Origin: Rhizobiaceae bacterium
Lineage (GTDB): Bacteria > Pseudomonadota > Alphaproteobacteria > Rhizobiales > Rhizobiaceae
Assembly (NCBI GenBank): GCA_023953845.1
Contig: JAMLJC010000002.1
Span: 186,001 to 250,000 of the forward strand
Reading direction: 5' to 3'
DNA length: 64,000 nucleotides
Shown here: piece after piece, positions 9,265 through 16,832 of the stretch
Position numbering within the stretch: position 1 is the first letter of the stretch
How the letters are laid out: each line of letters opens with the position of its first letter
Notes under the pieces: generated by a model
Told to the model about the DNA's origin: nothing
Database searches by the model: none
What the model saw: the letters and a program-made list of their open reading frames with translations, nothing else
Translations under genes and position numbers: made by a program

Positions 9265-9278
9265 TTGACAGGCATCAA
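9265..9278 (-). promoter_or_regulatory. Second FNR/FixK-type box, upstream of the flavin reductase gene
   Basis: TTGAC-AGGC-ATCAA matches TTGAY-N4-RTCAA. Its centre (9271.5) is about 92 bases upstream of the flavin reductase ATG. A weak -10 (CATCAT, 9242-9237) would put the start near 9230, again about 41.5 from the centre. The box also lies upstream of the divergent Gly/Arg-rich gene, but too far from its predicted promoter for classical activation. Confidence 0.65.
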
Positions 9279-9335
9279 GACGGCGACCGGGATTTCGAGT
9301 AATCCGGTGACGGGTCGGCATCGAATTCCTCCGAG

Positions 9336-9360
9336 GGAATAAAATCCGAAGCCGCCCGTT
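9336..9360 (+). promoter_or_regulatory. Predicted ECF sigma-factor promoter of the Gly/Arg-rich protein gene
   Basis: GGAAT (9336-9340), a 16-base spacer and CGTT (9357-9360) resemble ECF-type -35/-10 elements of alphaproteobacteria (GGAAC-N16/17-CGTT). The same GGAAT-N16-CGTT arrangement lies before the subtilase gene at 12443-12467, next to an ECF sigma gene. The start codon is 84 bases downstream. Confidence 0.6.
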
Positions 9361-9443
9361 CGTCCGCCTGAAGTCGGCGGAGCTGTTGAACCAGCGAATG
9401 AACCGTCCGCTTCGCTCAACGAACTGATCAAAGGAGAAAACCG

Positions 9444-9791
9444 ATGACCAAAACCGTCAAAGAGCCGAATGCGAATGAGACGCAGGCCGGTATCAGCCGG
9501 CGCGGCGCGTTGATGCGTCTTGGCCTGGCTGCGGGCGCGCTTTACGTCGCGCCGGCGATGCTGGACCTCAACAAGGCGCACGCCTCCTCGGGCTCCGGAG
9601 GTTCGGGCGGCAGCGGCGGTGGTGGCGGCGGTCGCGGGTCGGGCGGCAGCCGAGGTTCGCGCGGAAGCGGCGCCGGCGGCCGTGGCGGCCGCGGCGGCGC
9701 GCGTGGCAGCGGCGGCTCCGGACGTCGTGGTCGCAGGAGCGGTCGCGAACCGGCCTTCCTCCGTCCGATCCGTCGCGCCTTCGGAAGCTGA
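9444..9791 (+). CDS. Tat-exported glycine/arginine-rich small protein
   Basis: A 115-residue protein with a clear AAGGAG ribosome site. Residues 18-50 form a twin-arginine-like signal (ISRRGALMRLGLAAGALYVAP) ending near AHASS. The mature part is low complexity: Ser-Gly-Gly repeats, then RGS/RGG repeats, then a basic tail ending RPIRRAFGS. It has about 14 Arg and one Glu, and no Cys. No enzymatic domain is seen. The gene is followed by an intercistronic hairpin and the HPr-kinase-like/PqqD gene, and its promoter motif is shared with the subtilase gene at 12540. It looks like an exported structural or precursor polypeptide that the neighbours might modify or process; that role is an inference. 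Confidence 0.8.
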   Translation: MTKTVKEPNANETQAGISRRGALMRLGLAAGALYVAPAMLDLNKAHASSGSGGSGGSGGGGGGRGSGGSRGSRGSGAGGRGGRGGARGSGGSGRRGRRSGREPAFLRPIRRAFGS

Positions 9792-9806
9792 CAGGGAGTT
9801 GCCGCT

Positions 9807-9836
9807 CTTCCCGCGATGCAAGGCCGTCGCGGGAAG
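9807..9836 (+). promoter_or_regulatory. Perfect 10-bp stem-loop between the Gly/Arg-rich gene and the kinase/PqqD gene
   Basis: CTTCCCGCGA and TCGCGGGAAG form a perfect 10-bp stem with a 10-base loop, 15 bases after the first gene's stop. There is no U-run, so it is more likely an mRNA-stabilising or partial attenuation element than a strong intrinsic terminator. It would let the small protein be made in excess of the downstream enzyme. Confidence 0.6.
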
Positions 9837-9879
9837 GGCCTTCGCCCGGAATTGTCGCGACCGCTGAAGGACGATCGTC

Positions 9880-11112
9880 ATGGACCTGATGTTCGCCGGT
9901 GTGCCGCAGCCTGTTCGGCTCGTCGGCTGCGAAAATCTCGTTCCGCTCATGCGGACCATCATCGCGAGCTGGCCGTTCGCCGTCGCCGAGATCAACCCCG
10001 ACACGCCGCCGCTCATCGAAATCCGGCATGCGGGTGATGGTCACTATCGAATCGGTGCGTCCTGGCTGGAACAGCCGATGATCGAATATGACGACGTCTG
10101 CGCCGTATGCAGCTTCATCATCGATCTCGTCCGGGGCTGGATCGATTCCAATCCCGATTTCCTCTGCATGCATTGCGGCGCAGCGGAGTTCGGTGGAAGC
10201 CTCGTCGTATTTCCCAGCGTGAGCCGCGCCGGAAAGAGCACGCTCATCGCAAGACTTGCTGCCGGAGGTATCCGCGCCTATGCCGACGACCTGCTGCCCT
10301 TGACGGCGCAGGGCGAAGGCATGTCGCTCGGCATCCTGCCGCGATTGCGGCTGCCTTTGCCCGTCGAGGCGGGTACGCGGCTGTCTTCCTTCGTCGGGCA
10401 CAACGAAGGACCATCGAACGACAGATACCGGTATGTCCGGATGCCGCCGCAGATGCTTGCGCCATTCGGTTCGCTGTGCCCGATCGGCGCTTTCGTCCTG
10501 CTTGAGCGCAAGATCGAGGGCGGCGCCAGACTGGAACGCGCGACGCGCGCCGAGGCCATGCAGCACCTCGTACGTCAGAACTTCATGCGCGATGGCGCGG
10601 CCGCCTCGACATTTTCCACGTTGAGAACCCTGATCGACAGCAAGCCTTGCCTGCGCCTGAGCTTTTCCGACCTCGACGAAGCGGTCGAAATATTGAGTCG
10701 CGCACTCGGCGGGGACGCTTTCGATCCTATACCCGGCCCGCGAGTTGACAGCGCCGGGCATCGCGAAGAACCCTATCAGACGTGGATACAGGAAAGTTCC
10801 CGGCGGCGCATGCGCGAGCGGCTTTATAGACAAGTCCCCGATATTGCGATGGAATCGCTGGACGGCGAATCCTTCCTGATCGCGCCGGATGGAAATACCG
10901 TGTTGCATCTGAACGCCATCGGAGCGGCGATCTGGAACCTTCTCGCGCGGCCCTTCGGGCAATTCGAGGCCGCGAGGCTGATCCGCGAGGCGTTTCCAGA
11001 TCTCGACGGCCGGCGCGCGCGGCGCGATGTCCGCAGACTTTTCGAGGCGATGCTGGCCCGTGGACTGATCAGGCGCGAAACGGAGCCGCGACCGTCGATC
11101 CCCTCAGCGTAA
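9880..11112 (+). CDS. HPr kinase-like domain fused to a PqqD-like (RRE) domain
   Basis: A 410-residue two-domain protein. The first part contains a strand-led Walker A in FPSVSRAGKSTL (residues 111-122) and the acidic YADDLLPL (134-141), as in HprK-related kinases. The last 90 residues (from about 320) have the PqqD fold pattern: SLDGESFLIAP, LHLNAIGAAIWNLLARPFG, then two helices ending MLARGLIRRE. PqqD domains usually bind leader peptides and present them to modifying enzymes. HprK-type domains phosphorylate Ser or Thr side chains. A ribosome site (AAGGACG) precedes the ATG. The stop overlaps by 9 bp the stop of the convergent anti-sigma gene. A peptide-directed kinase acting on the upstream protein is an attractive inference, not shown. 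Confidence 0.82.
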   Translation: MDLMFAGVPQPVRLVGCENLVPLMRTIIASWPFAVAEINPDTPPLIEIRHAGDGHYRIGASWLEQPMIEYDDVCAVCSFIIDLVRGWIDSNPDFLCMHCGAAEFGGSLVVFPSVSRAGKSTLIARLAAGGIRAYADDLLPLTAQGEGMSLGILPRLRLPLPVEAGTRLSSFVGHNEGPSNDRYRYVRMPPQMLAPFGSLCPIGAFVLLERKIEGGARLERATRAEAMQHLVRQNFMRDGAAASTFSTLRTLIDSKPCLRLSFSDLDEAVEILSRALGGDAFDPIPGPRVDSAGHREEPYQTWIQESSRRRMRERLYRQVPDIAMESLDGESFLIAPDGNTVLHLNAIGAAIWNLLARPFGQFEAARLIREAFPDLDGRRARRDVRRLFEAMLARGLIRRETEPRPSIPSA

Positions 11113-11862
11113 TTTCCGGAGAGCCTGTGCCTCCTCCTCGGCAGTCAGCGGTTCCGCAGCCTGGACTGCCGAGAGGTAGGCCTCCAGCGCTTCGGAGGAT
11201 GAGGCAGGCGAATACCCTTCTCCGGCATCCGCGTTGACAGCGAACCGCACCCGCCACTCACCCTCCTCATTGCAGGTCACAGAGGTGACCCTCTGGCCTG
11301 CGCTTAGGTCGAGTTCGAACTCGCGGCAGAGCAGGTTCTGGTTGTCATAGTAGCTCGCAATGGCCCTGAACCGGGCGTCGCCGCCGGGAAGGTCCTCTTC
11401 CTGGCCCATCGGAATCGTTCGCAGTGCCTGCGTCAGCGCACTGCGGTCGACATGTGCGATCTCAAGCCCGCCGCTTTCGTTGCGGCCGGACGCCATGAAC
11501 CCAACGACGACGCCGAGCAGGCCCGCGACGCAGGCCGCAGCCGCGGGCCGCCACCAATCGTTGGCGGGCGAAAGCAGGCGCGGCCTCTCAACGGCGTCGG
11601 CGCGGGCAGGCGCGGAATCGGCGGGTTTGTCGCGTGCGGCAGCGACCATCGCCTCCACGTTCGCCTTCAGCGTGGCAGGTACAGGCTCGGCAAGCAGTGG
11701 CGCGAGCGCTTCCTTCGCTGACAGGCGCGTTCCGGCAAAAAGCTCGACCCGAGCCGCCAGCTCACGGTCGGTTTCGAGCGCGGATTCGATCTCCGCGCTC
11801 TCGGCATCGCCGAGTTCGCCATCCACATAGCGCATGACTGTCTCGTCGGAAAATCGCGTCAT
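11104..11862 (-). CDS. Membrane anti-sigma factor
   Basis: A 252-residue protein beginning MTRFSDETVMRYVDGELGDAE, the typical start of the short N-terminal domain of single-pass anti-sigma factors; no zinc-binding HxxxCxxC is seen. One hydrophobic segment (ACVAGLLGVVVGFMA, about residues 113-130) separates it from a periplasmic C-terminal half. The gene follows the ECF sigma gene by 14 bp on the same strand. It should hold the sigma factor at the membrane until a signal arrives. The periplasmic part has no recognised domain. Confidence 0.85.
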   Translation of the reverse strand: MTRFSDETVMRYVDGELGDAESAEIESALETDRELAARVELFAGTRLSAKEALAPLLAEPVPATLKANVEAMVAAARDKPADSAPARADAVERPRLLSPANDWWRPAAAACVAGLLGVVVGFMASGRNESGGLEIAHVDRSALTQALRTIPMGQEEDLPGGDARFRAIASYYDNQNLLCREFELDLSAGQRVTSVTCNEEGEWRVRFAVNADAGEGYSPASSSEALEAYLSAVQAAEPLTAEEEAQALRKLR

Positions 11863-11876
11863 GGGTCTACCTTGCC

Positions 11877-12404
11877 TCACGTTGAGCCAGAACGATCGGA
11901 GTCCGAACTTATTCCGGTCGCCGCCGCGAGATTTTTGCGGGCGCGGGCGAGCCGGCTCATGACCGTGCCGATCGGCACGCCGAGCACGTCCGCGGCCTCC
12001 CGATAGGAAAGGTCCTCCACGCAGACCAGAAGCAGCACCTCGCGCTGCTCGTCCGGCAGGCCGTCAATTGCCTCGGATACCGATCTGAGCGTCAGGCGTG
12101 CCTCGGTCTCGCGCTCGCCAGATGTTCCGACAAGATCGGTCCTGTCGCTTATGTCGTCCTGCGGACCTGCGGTCCTTTGCCGCCGGACGTGATCGATCCA
12201 GTTGTTCCGGAGGATACGGAAGATCCATGCGTCGAATCGCGTGCCGGGCTCGAAGGCTTCGGCATGGGCGATCGCCTTTTCGCAGGCCGCCTGAACCAGA
12301 TCATCGGCCAGGTCCCGAGAGCGGCACAGCGAAATCGCGAACCGGCGCAGGTTCGGCAGGAATGCGACGAGCTGGTCTGCGACGACTGTCTTCCGATCAA
12401 TCAT
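11877..12404 (-). CDS. ECF-type RNA polymerase sigma factor (sigma-70 family)
   Basis: A 175-residue ECF sigma factor. Region 2 is seen in DLADDLVQAACEKAIA and RFDAWIFRILRNNWIDHVRRQR; region 4 in LPDEQREVLLLVCVEDLSYREAADVLGVPIGTVMSRLARARKNL. The ATG at 12404 gives the usual length; its ribosome site is weak. It is co-transcribed with the anti-sigma factor and divergent from the subtilase gene. The two GGAAT-N16-CGTT sites on either side of this locus are candidate targets. No such site is seen in front of the sigma gene itself. Confidence 0.92.
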   Translation of the reverse strand: MIDRKTVVADQLVAFLPNLRRFAISLCRSRDLADDLVQAACEKAIAHAEAFEPGTRFDAWIFRILRNNWIDHVRRQRTAGPQDDISDRTDLVGTSGERETEARLTLRSVSEAIDGLPDEQREVLLLVCVEDLSYREAADVLGVPIGTVMSRLARARKNLAAATGISSDSDRSGST

Positions 12405-12442
12405 AAGTGTTTGCCGCCGAGGTTGTCTGTCCGGTTCGCAGT

Positions 12443-12467
12443 GGAATAAGCCACCTCCATGCACGTT
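12443..12467 (+). promoter_or_regulatory. Predicted ECF sigma-factor promoter of the subtilase gene
   Basis: GGAAT (12443-12447), 16 bases, then CGTT (12464-12467), identical in layout to the site at 9336-9360; both continue GGAATAA. The subtilase ATG is 73 bases downstream of the CGTT. It sits in the divergent gap next to the ECF sigma gene. Confidence 0.62.
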
Positions 12468-12539
12468 TTCGTTGCGCCGGACCGGAATGTCCAGTGGACG
12501 CCGCTTCGACGGAATAGCAACGGAACAAGAGGTCAGCGC

Positions 12540-13934
12540 ATGGCGACGGTACTTTCACGGATCTGCGGCCTGCGGCGGCGTGGTTTGCTCTCCCTGTGCG
12601 TCGCTTTCGCCTTTGTGGTCGCGGATGTGGGTATGCGGGAGTCGCCATTTCCAGGCGGCAGCATCGCCTATGCGGATGATGACGACGACGGGGATGACGA
12701 TGACGACGATGGAGCCAGCGGCTTTTCCAGGGAAGGCGACCGTCGCCGCGGCGCTTCTTCAGGCAGCAGGATCACGGTTCCGAAGTTCCTTCAGTTTCTC
12801 AAGCGCCCATCGAGGAATTCGGGCAAATCGCGTCGCGCCTCGCGCCAGCGGCCCGCTGCCCCGGCGCCGTATCCGGCCGACGAGATCGTTGCCATAGGCC
12901 TGGATGATTCCCAGATTACAGCTCTGATCGACCGCGGATTCCAGATCCGGTCGCGACATACGGTCGGTGCGGTCGGTGGCGACGTCGTCAAGCTTGATCC
13001 GCCTGCGGGCCAGAGCCTGCAAGCTGTGCGCGACAGCGTGAGAGAGCTCGCGCCGAACGCTTCCGTCGACTTCAACCATTTCTACAGCCCGAGCCAGGAG
13101 TTCGGCTGCGGCGGCCAACCCTGTGTCGCGCCCAGCCTCGTCGGGTGGCCGTCGACAACGGTCGGACAGAGCTGCCTCGCCGGGAACGTCACGATCGGTC
13201 TCATCGATACAGCGATCAACGAAAAGCACGAGACCTTCCGGTCGAGCGACATCGAAGTGCTGCGTCTCGATCCGGCTGCCAGGAGCCAATCCACGCGGCA
13301 GCACGGAACGGCAGTCGCGTCGCTGCTCGTGGGCACGGGACCGAGCGGCACTCCCGGCCTGCTGCCGCATGCGAAGTTGATCGCAGTGGATGCGTTCAAG
13401 GCGAACGACCGCGCCGAAGCCTACGATCTGGTCCGCGCCATCGACCTGCTGGCGGGCCGCTCCGTCAACGTGATCAACATGAGCCTGTCCGGACCTGACA
13501 ATGCGTTGCTTGCCAGGCTCGTTTCCACGCTCGGCGAGAAGCATGTCGAGATCGTCGCGGCCGCCGGCAATGACGGGCCTTCGGCAAAGGCCGCCTATCC
13601 TGCCGCCTACGAGAATGTGATCGCGGTCACCGCCGTCGATCGGCGCAAGAGAGCCTATCGCCGGGCAAATCAGGGCGACTATGTCGACATAGCCGCGCCG
13701 GGCGTGGGAGTCTGGGCTGCCGCGTCCATCAAGGGGACGCGTCCCAAAACGGGCACGTCCTTCGCGGCTCCGTTCGTCGCTGCCGCAACGGCCCTCGTGA
13801 AGTCACGCGCGCCGGGGCAGGTTCCGGCGATAGAAATTCTGCGCAAGGACGCCGAGGATCTCGGCCAGCCGGGCAAGGACCCCGTCTTCGGCTGGGGTCT
13901 CCTGAACGCCGAAAATCTTTGCGAGACCGAATGA
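12540..13934 (+). CDS. Exported subtilisin-like serine protease (S8) with an Asp-rich N-terminal segment
   Basis: A 464-residue S8 peptidase. Residues 15-45 form a signal peptide or N-terminal anchor (LLSLCVAFAFVVADVG). Directly after it, residues 46-57 are 11 Asp and one Gly. A basic linker (to about 110) and a propeptide-like stretch follow. The catalytic set is complete: D223 (LIDTAIN), H255 (RQHGTAVAS), N344 (AAAGNDG) and S407 (GTSFAAP). Cysteines at 190, 195, 212 and 461 could form disulfides. The ATG at 12540 follows AGAGG; an upstream in-frame ATG at 12459 overlaps the predicted promoter and is rejected. It probably acts in the periplasm or outside the cell, perhaps on the Gly/Arg-rich protein that shares its promoter motif. 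Confidence 0.88.
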   Translation: MATVLSRICGLRRRGLLSLCVAFAFVVADVGMRESPFPGGSIAYADDDDDGDDDDDDGASGFSREGDRRRGASSGSRITVPKFLQFLKRPSRNSGKSRRASRQRPAAPAPYPADEIVAIGLDDSQITALIDRGFQIRSRHTVGAVGGDVVKLDPPAGQSLQAVRDSVRELAPNASVDFNHFYSPSQEFGCGGQPCVAPSLVGWPSTTVGQSCLAGNVTIGLIDTAINEKHETFRSSDIEVLRLDPAARSQSTRQHGTAVASLLVGTGPSGTPGLLPHAKLIAVDAFKANDRAEAYDLVRAIDLLAGRSVNVINMSLSGPDNALLARLVSTLGEKHVEIVAAAGNDGPSAKAAYPAAYENVIAVTAVDRRKRAYRRANQGDYVDIAAPGVGVWAAASIKGTRPKTGTSFAAPFVAAATALVKSRAPGQVPAIEILRKDAEDLGQPGKDPVFGWGLLNAENLCETE

Positions 13935-13968
13935 ACGGCAGGCGACGCCTGACTTCAACCGAAGGGCC

Positions 13969-15699
13969 CTAGGATCTGCTTGCGAACGCGCTTTGCTGCG
14001 CGGCATCCAGCCGGCTGTAGATGCCGCCGCGCACCACGAGATCGGCATGGGACCCGGTCTCGACGATGCCGTTGTCGGCGACCACGACGATGCGGTCCGC
14101 ATGGCGTATCGTCGCCAGCCGGTGCGCGATGACGAGCGTGGTCCGCCCGATCGCAAGCTCGGCCAGCGACTGCTGGATCTCGCGCTCCGTCTCGATGTCG
14201 AGCGCCGAGGTCGCCTCGTCGAGGATCAGGATGGGCGGATTCTTGAGGAACATGCGGGCGATCGCCAGCCGCTGCTTCTGGCCTCCCGACAATTTGACGC
14301 CGCGCTCGCCGATGATCGTGTCGAGACCGGCGGGAAGGCTTGCGATCAGCCTGTCCAGGCGGGCGCGCCGCGCCGCCTCCACGATGTCCGCCTCGCCCGC
14401 ATCAAGGCGACCATAGGCGATGTTCTCGCGGATGCTGCCGCCGAACAGGAACACGTCCTGCTGGACGATGCCGATATTGTTGCGCAGCGAGGCCAGCGTC
14501 ATGTCGCGTATGTCGACGCCGTCGATGAGGATCGCGCCCGACTGCACCTCGTAAAAGCGCGGCAGCAGAGAGCAGAGCGTCGTCTTGCCGGCGCCGGACG
14601 GCCCGACGAATGCGACTGTCTGTCCCGCGGCGATGTCGAGATCGACGTTACACAGCACCTTCCGGCCGTTCTCGTAGCCGAACGACACGTCGCGATAGGC
14701 GATATTGCCGGCGAGCTTGGACATCGTTGTGGCGCCCGGCCTGTCGGCGATGTCGGGTTCCGTATCGAGAAGATCGAGATAGCGCTGAAACCCGGCAATG
14801 CCCTTGGGATAGGTTTCGATGACGGAGTTGATCTTGTCGATCGGGCGGAAAAAGACGTTGACCAGCAAGAGGAAGCTGACGAAGCCGCCTGCCGACAGCG
14901 AGCCGATGATGACGAAGTAGCTGCCGGCGATCATGACGATCAGCTGGATCAACCGCATGCTCATGTAGCTCAGCGAGGTGCTGGCGGCCATGATGCGGTA
15001 GGCGTCCAGCTTGGTCCGCCGGTAGTTTGCGTTGTCCCTCGCAAAAAGGCTGCGCTCGTGGTCCTCGTTGCCGAAGGCCTGAACGACGCGCATGCCGCCG
15101 ATATTCTCCTCCAGCCGGACGTTGAAGTCCCCGATGCGGCGGTAGATAGCCTGCCAGTTCCGCGTCATGCGCGCGCCGTAGCGGCTCGTCATCCAGGCGA
15201 CGAGCGGGATGACGGCCGCGGTGATCAGCGCCAGTTCGGCATTGATCCAGAACATCAGCACCAACGCGCCGAGGAAGGTCATGACGGCGATGAAAAGATC
15301 TTCCGGCCCGTGATGGGCGATCTCGCCGATCTCCTCCAGATCCTTGGTCACGCGCGCGAGCAGATGTCCGGTCTTGTTGTCGTCGTAGAAGCGGAACGAC
15401 AGCTTCTGGAGATGGTCGAAGCTGCGGCGGCGCATCTCGGTCTCGATGTTGATGCCGAGCATGTGGCCCCAATAGACGACCACGGCCATGAGCCCGGTAT
15501 TCACCGCATAGATGAAGAGCAGGCCCACCGCCGCGATGACGATCGTCGTCCATTGCTGCGTCGGCAGCAGTTCGTCGACGAACAGCTTGACGGCGATCGG
15601 AAAGCCGAGCTCGAGCAGCCCGGACAGGACCGCGCAGCAGAAATCCAGAAGGAACAGGCCCTTCCAGGGGCGATAATATTCGAAGAAGCGACGGATCAT
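13969..15699 (-). CDS. Exporter-fold ABC transporter (fused membrane and ATPase domains) in siderophore operon
   Basis: A 576-residue half-transporter of the MsbA/type IV fold. Six membrane helices occupy residues 1-310. The ATPase has Walker A GPSGAGKTT, signature LSGGQKQR, Walker B LILDEATSALD and the switch His in IAHRLAT. It would work as a homodimer in the inner membrane. It follows the siderophore-interacting reductase by 35 bp on the same strand. Possible roles are siderophore export, or import coupled to the adjacent reductase as in mycobacterial IrtAB, where an exporter-fold ABC protein carries a SIP domain. Convergent with the subtilase gene. Confidence 0.88.
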   Translation of the reverse strand: MIRRFFEYYRPWKGLFLLDFCCAVLSGLLELGFPIAVKLFVDELLPTQQWTTIVIAAVGLLFIYAVNTGLMAVVVYWGHMLGINIETEMRRRSFDHLQKLSFRFYDDNKTGHLLARVTKDLEEIGEIAHHGPEDLFIAVMTFLGALVLMFWINAELALITAAVIPLVAWMTSRYGARMTRNWQAIYRRIGDFNVRLEENIGGMRVVQAFGNEDHERSLFARDNANYRRTKLDAYRIMAASTSLSYMSMRLIQLIVMIAGSYFVIIGSLSAGGFVSFLLLVNVFFRPIDKINSVIETYPKGIAGFQRYLDLLDTEPDIADRPGATTMSKLAGNIAYRDVSFGYENGRKVLCNVDLDIAAGQTVAFVGPSGAGKTTLCSLLPRFYEVQSGAILIDGVDIRDMTLASLRNNIGIVQQDVFLFGGSIRENIAYGRLDAGEADIVEAARRARLDRLIASLPAGLDTIIGERGVKLSGGQKQRLAIARMFLKNPPILILDEATSALDIETEREIQQSLAELAIGRTTLVIAHRLATIRHADRIVVVADNGIVETGSHADLVVRGGIYSRLDAAQQSAFASRS

Positions 15700-15734
15700 G
15701 ACGGCGGCTTTCGTCGGATATGAGGGCCGGGCCG

Positions 15735-16832
15735 TCAATCCTCTTTTCGCGCCTCGTCGCCGCTGGCGCCCCGCCGCCAATAGGCGACGGCAAGGTGCTC
15801 GTCGCGCTTGAGCCGGCGCTCCTGCCTCAGATACGTGCGGATCGCGCGAAAGCTCCTGTGCTCGCAGCCTGCCCATGCAAACACCCGTGTACCGGCAAGC
15901 GGCCATTCCACGGCGCGGACCGCATCCTCCAGCAGGGTCGTCGCGCCCGGCTCGGCCGCGCCGCGATGCAGCCATTTCAGGTCGACCTTCGCGGCGGAGG
16001 GCAATGGCTGTTCGTCGAGGCTTCCACCGACTTCGATACGGACAATCGCATGCCTGTCTGCCGGCATCTCGGCCAGTATGCGGGCGATTGCCGGAAGCGC
16101 GGTCTCGTCGCCCGCCAGCAGATACCAGTCGGCCTCGCCGGCCGAGCCGCCTCCGGGACCCGTCATGCCGACGAGATCGCCGGGCTGCGCGTTCCGGGCA
16201 AAGCGTGCGCCGGGCATGTGCGCGCCTTCATGCATGACGAAGTCGATATCGACCTCGTCGGCCTTGATGTCGATGTGCCGGATCGTGTAGATGCGCACGT
16301 CCGGCCGGGCGTCTCCCTCCGGCCAGAGCGGTCGGCCGTCCTCGCCGGTTACCGGCCATGCCGGCCTGACATCACGGGACTTTGGAATGAGCAGGCGCAC
16401 ATGCAGGCCGCCGCTCGCGAAGCGGCCGAGGTCGTCGCCGGCAAGCGTCAGGCGGCGCATATGCGGGGTGACATCGACCGCGCGCACGACCTGCATTTCA
16501 CGGAAGTAGGGAAGGGGATTGCCGGCGGCGCCGTCGCCTTGCCAGGCGATGCGCGGCTTTTCCACCGCCGCGAAATGGAGCAGGTTTTCGGCAATCGCGA
16601 GCTTGACATAGGCGAGCGACGTATCGTCCTTGCCGGCCGCCAGGATCTTAAGGCAACGTTCGCAGGCCTCGATCGCCGCTGTGCCGAAGCCGGTGTCGAT
16701 GCGCGCACATCTGCCATCGACGGTCGCGTCTCCAAACTCCGCGAAATGCGCACACAGCCGCTTCATCACGTCTTGCGGCGAAGCAACGGCGATCTCCGCC
16801 GACGCGGTCAGGAAACGGGGCATCTCAGCCAT
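15735..16832 (-). CDS. Siderophore-interacting (ferric-siderophore reductase) protein with N-terminal DUF2218 domain
   Basis: A 365-residue protein. Residues 1-95 resemble DUF2218 (VMKRLCAHFAEFGDATV, then an FGTAAIEACERCLKI strand-helix). The rest is a SIP/ViuB-type flavoprotein with the FAD motif RIYTIRHID and an NAD(P)H part ending in GCEHRSFRAIRTYL. Such proteins reduce Fe3+-siderophore in the cytosol to release Fe2+. The start overlaps the fhuB stop by 8 bp, so it belongs to the uptake operon. Confidence 0.9.
   Translation of the reverse strand: MAEMPRFLTASAEIAVASPQDVMKRLCAHFAEFGDATVDGRCARIDTGFGTAAIEACERCLKILAAGKDDTSLAYVKLAIAENLLHFAAVEKPRIAWQGDGAAGNPLPYFREMQVVRAVDVTPHMRRLTLAGDDLGRFASGGLHVRLLIPKSRDVRPAWPVTGEDGRPLWPEGDARPDVRIYTIRHIDIKADEVDIDFVMHEGAHMPGARFARNAQPGDLVGMTGPGGGSAGEADWYLLAGDETALPAIARILAEMPADRHAIVRIEVGGSLDEQPLPSAAKVDLKWLHRGAAEPGATTLLEDAVRAVEWPLAGTRVFAWAGCEHRSFRAIRTYLRQERRLKRDEHLAVAYWRRGASGDEARKED

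Noticed and set aside
9580..9760. Short tandem repeats that might suggest a CRISPR or satellite array
   Set aside because: They are in-frame Gly/Ser/Arg codon repeats of the small protein gene; there are no spacers.
9444..13934. Lasso-peptide-like biosynthetic cluster
   Set aside because: A kinase-PqqD protein and a protease occur, but no asparagine-synthetase-like cyclase, no B2-type transglutaminase-like protease and no precursor with a core ring motif are present.
13935..13968. Small palindrome CAGGCG-A-CGCCTG between the convergent subtilase and ABC genes as a terminator
   Set aside because: Stem is short with almost no loop and no U-run on either side.
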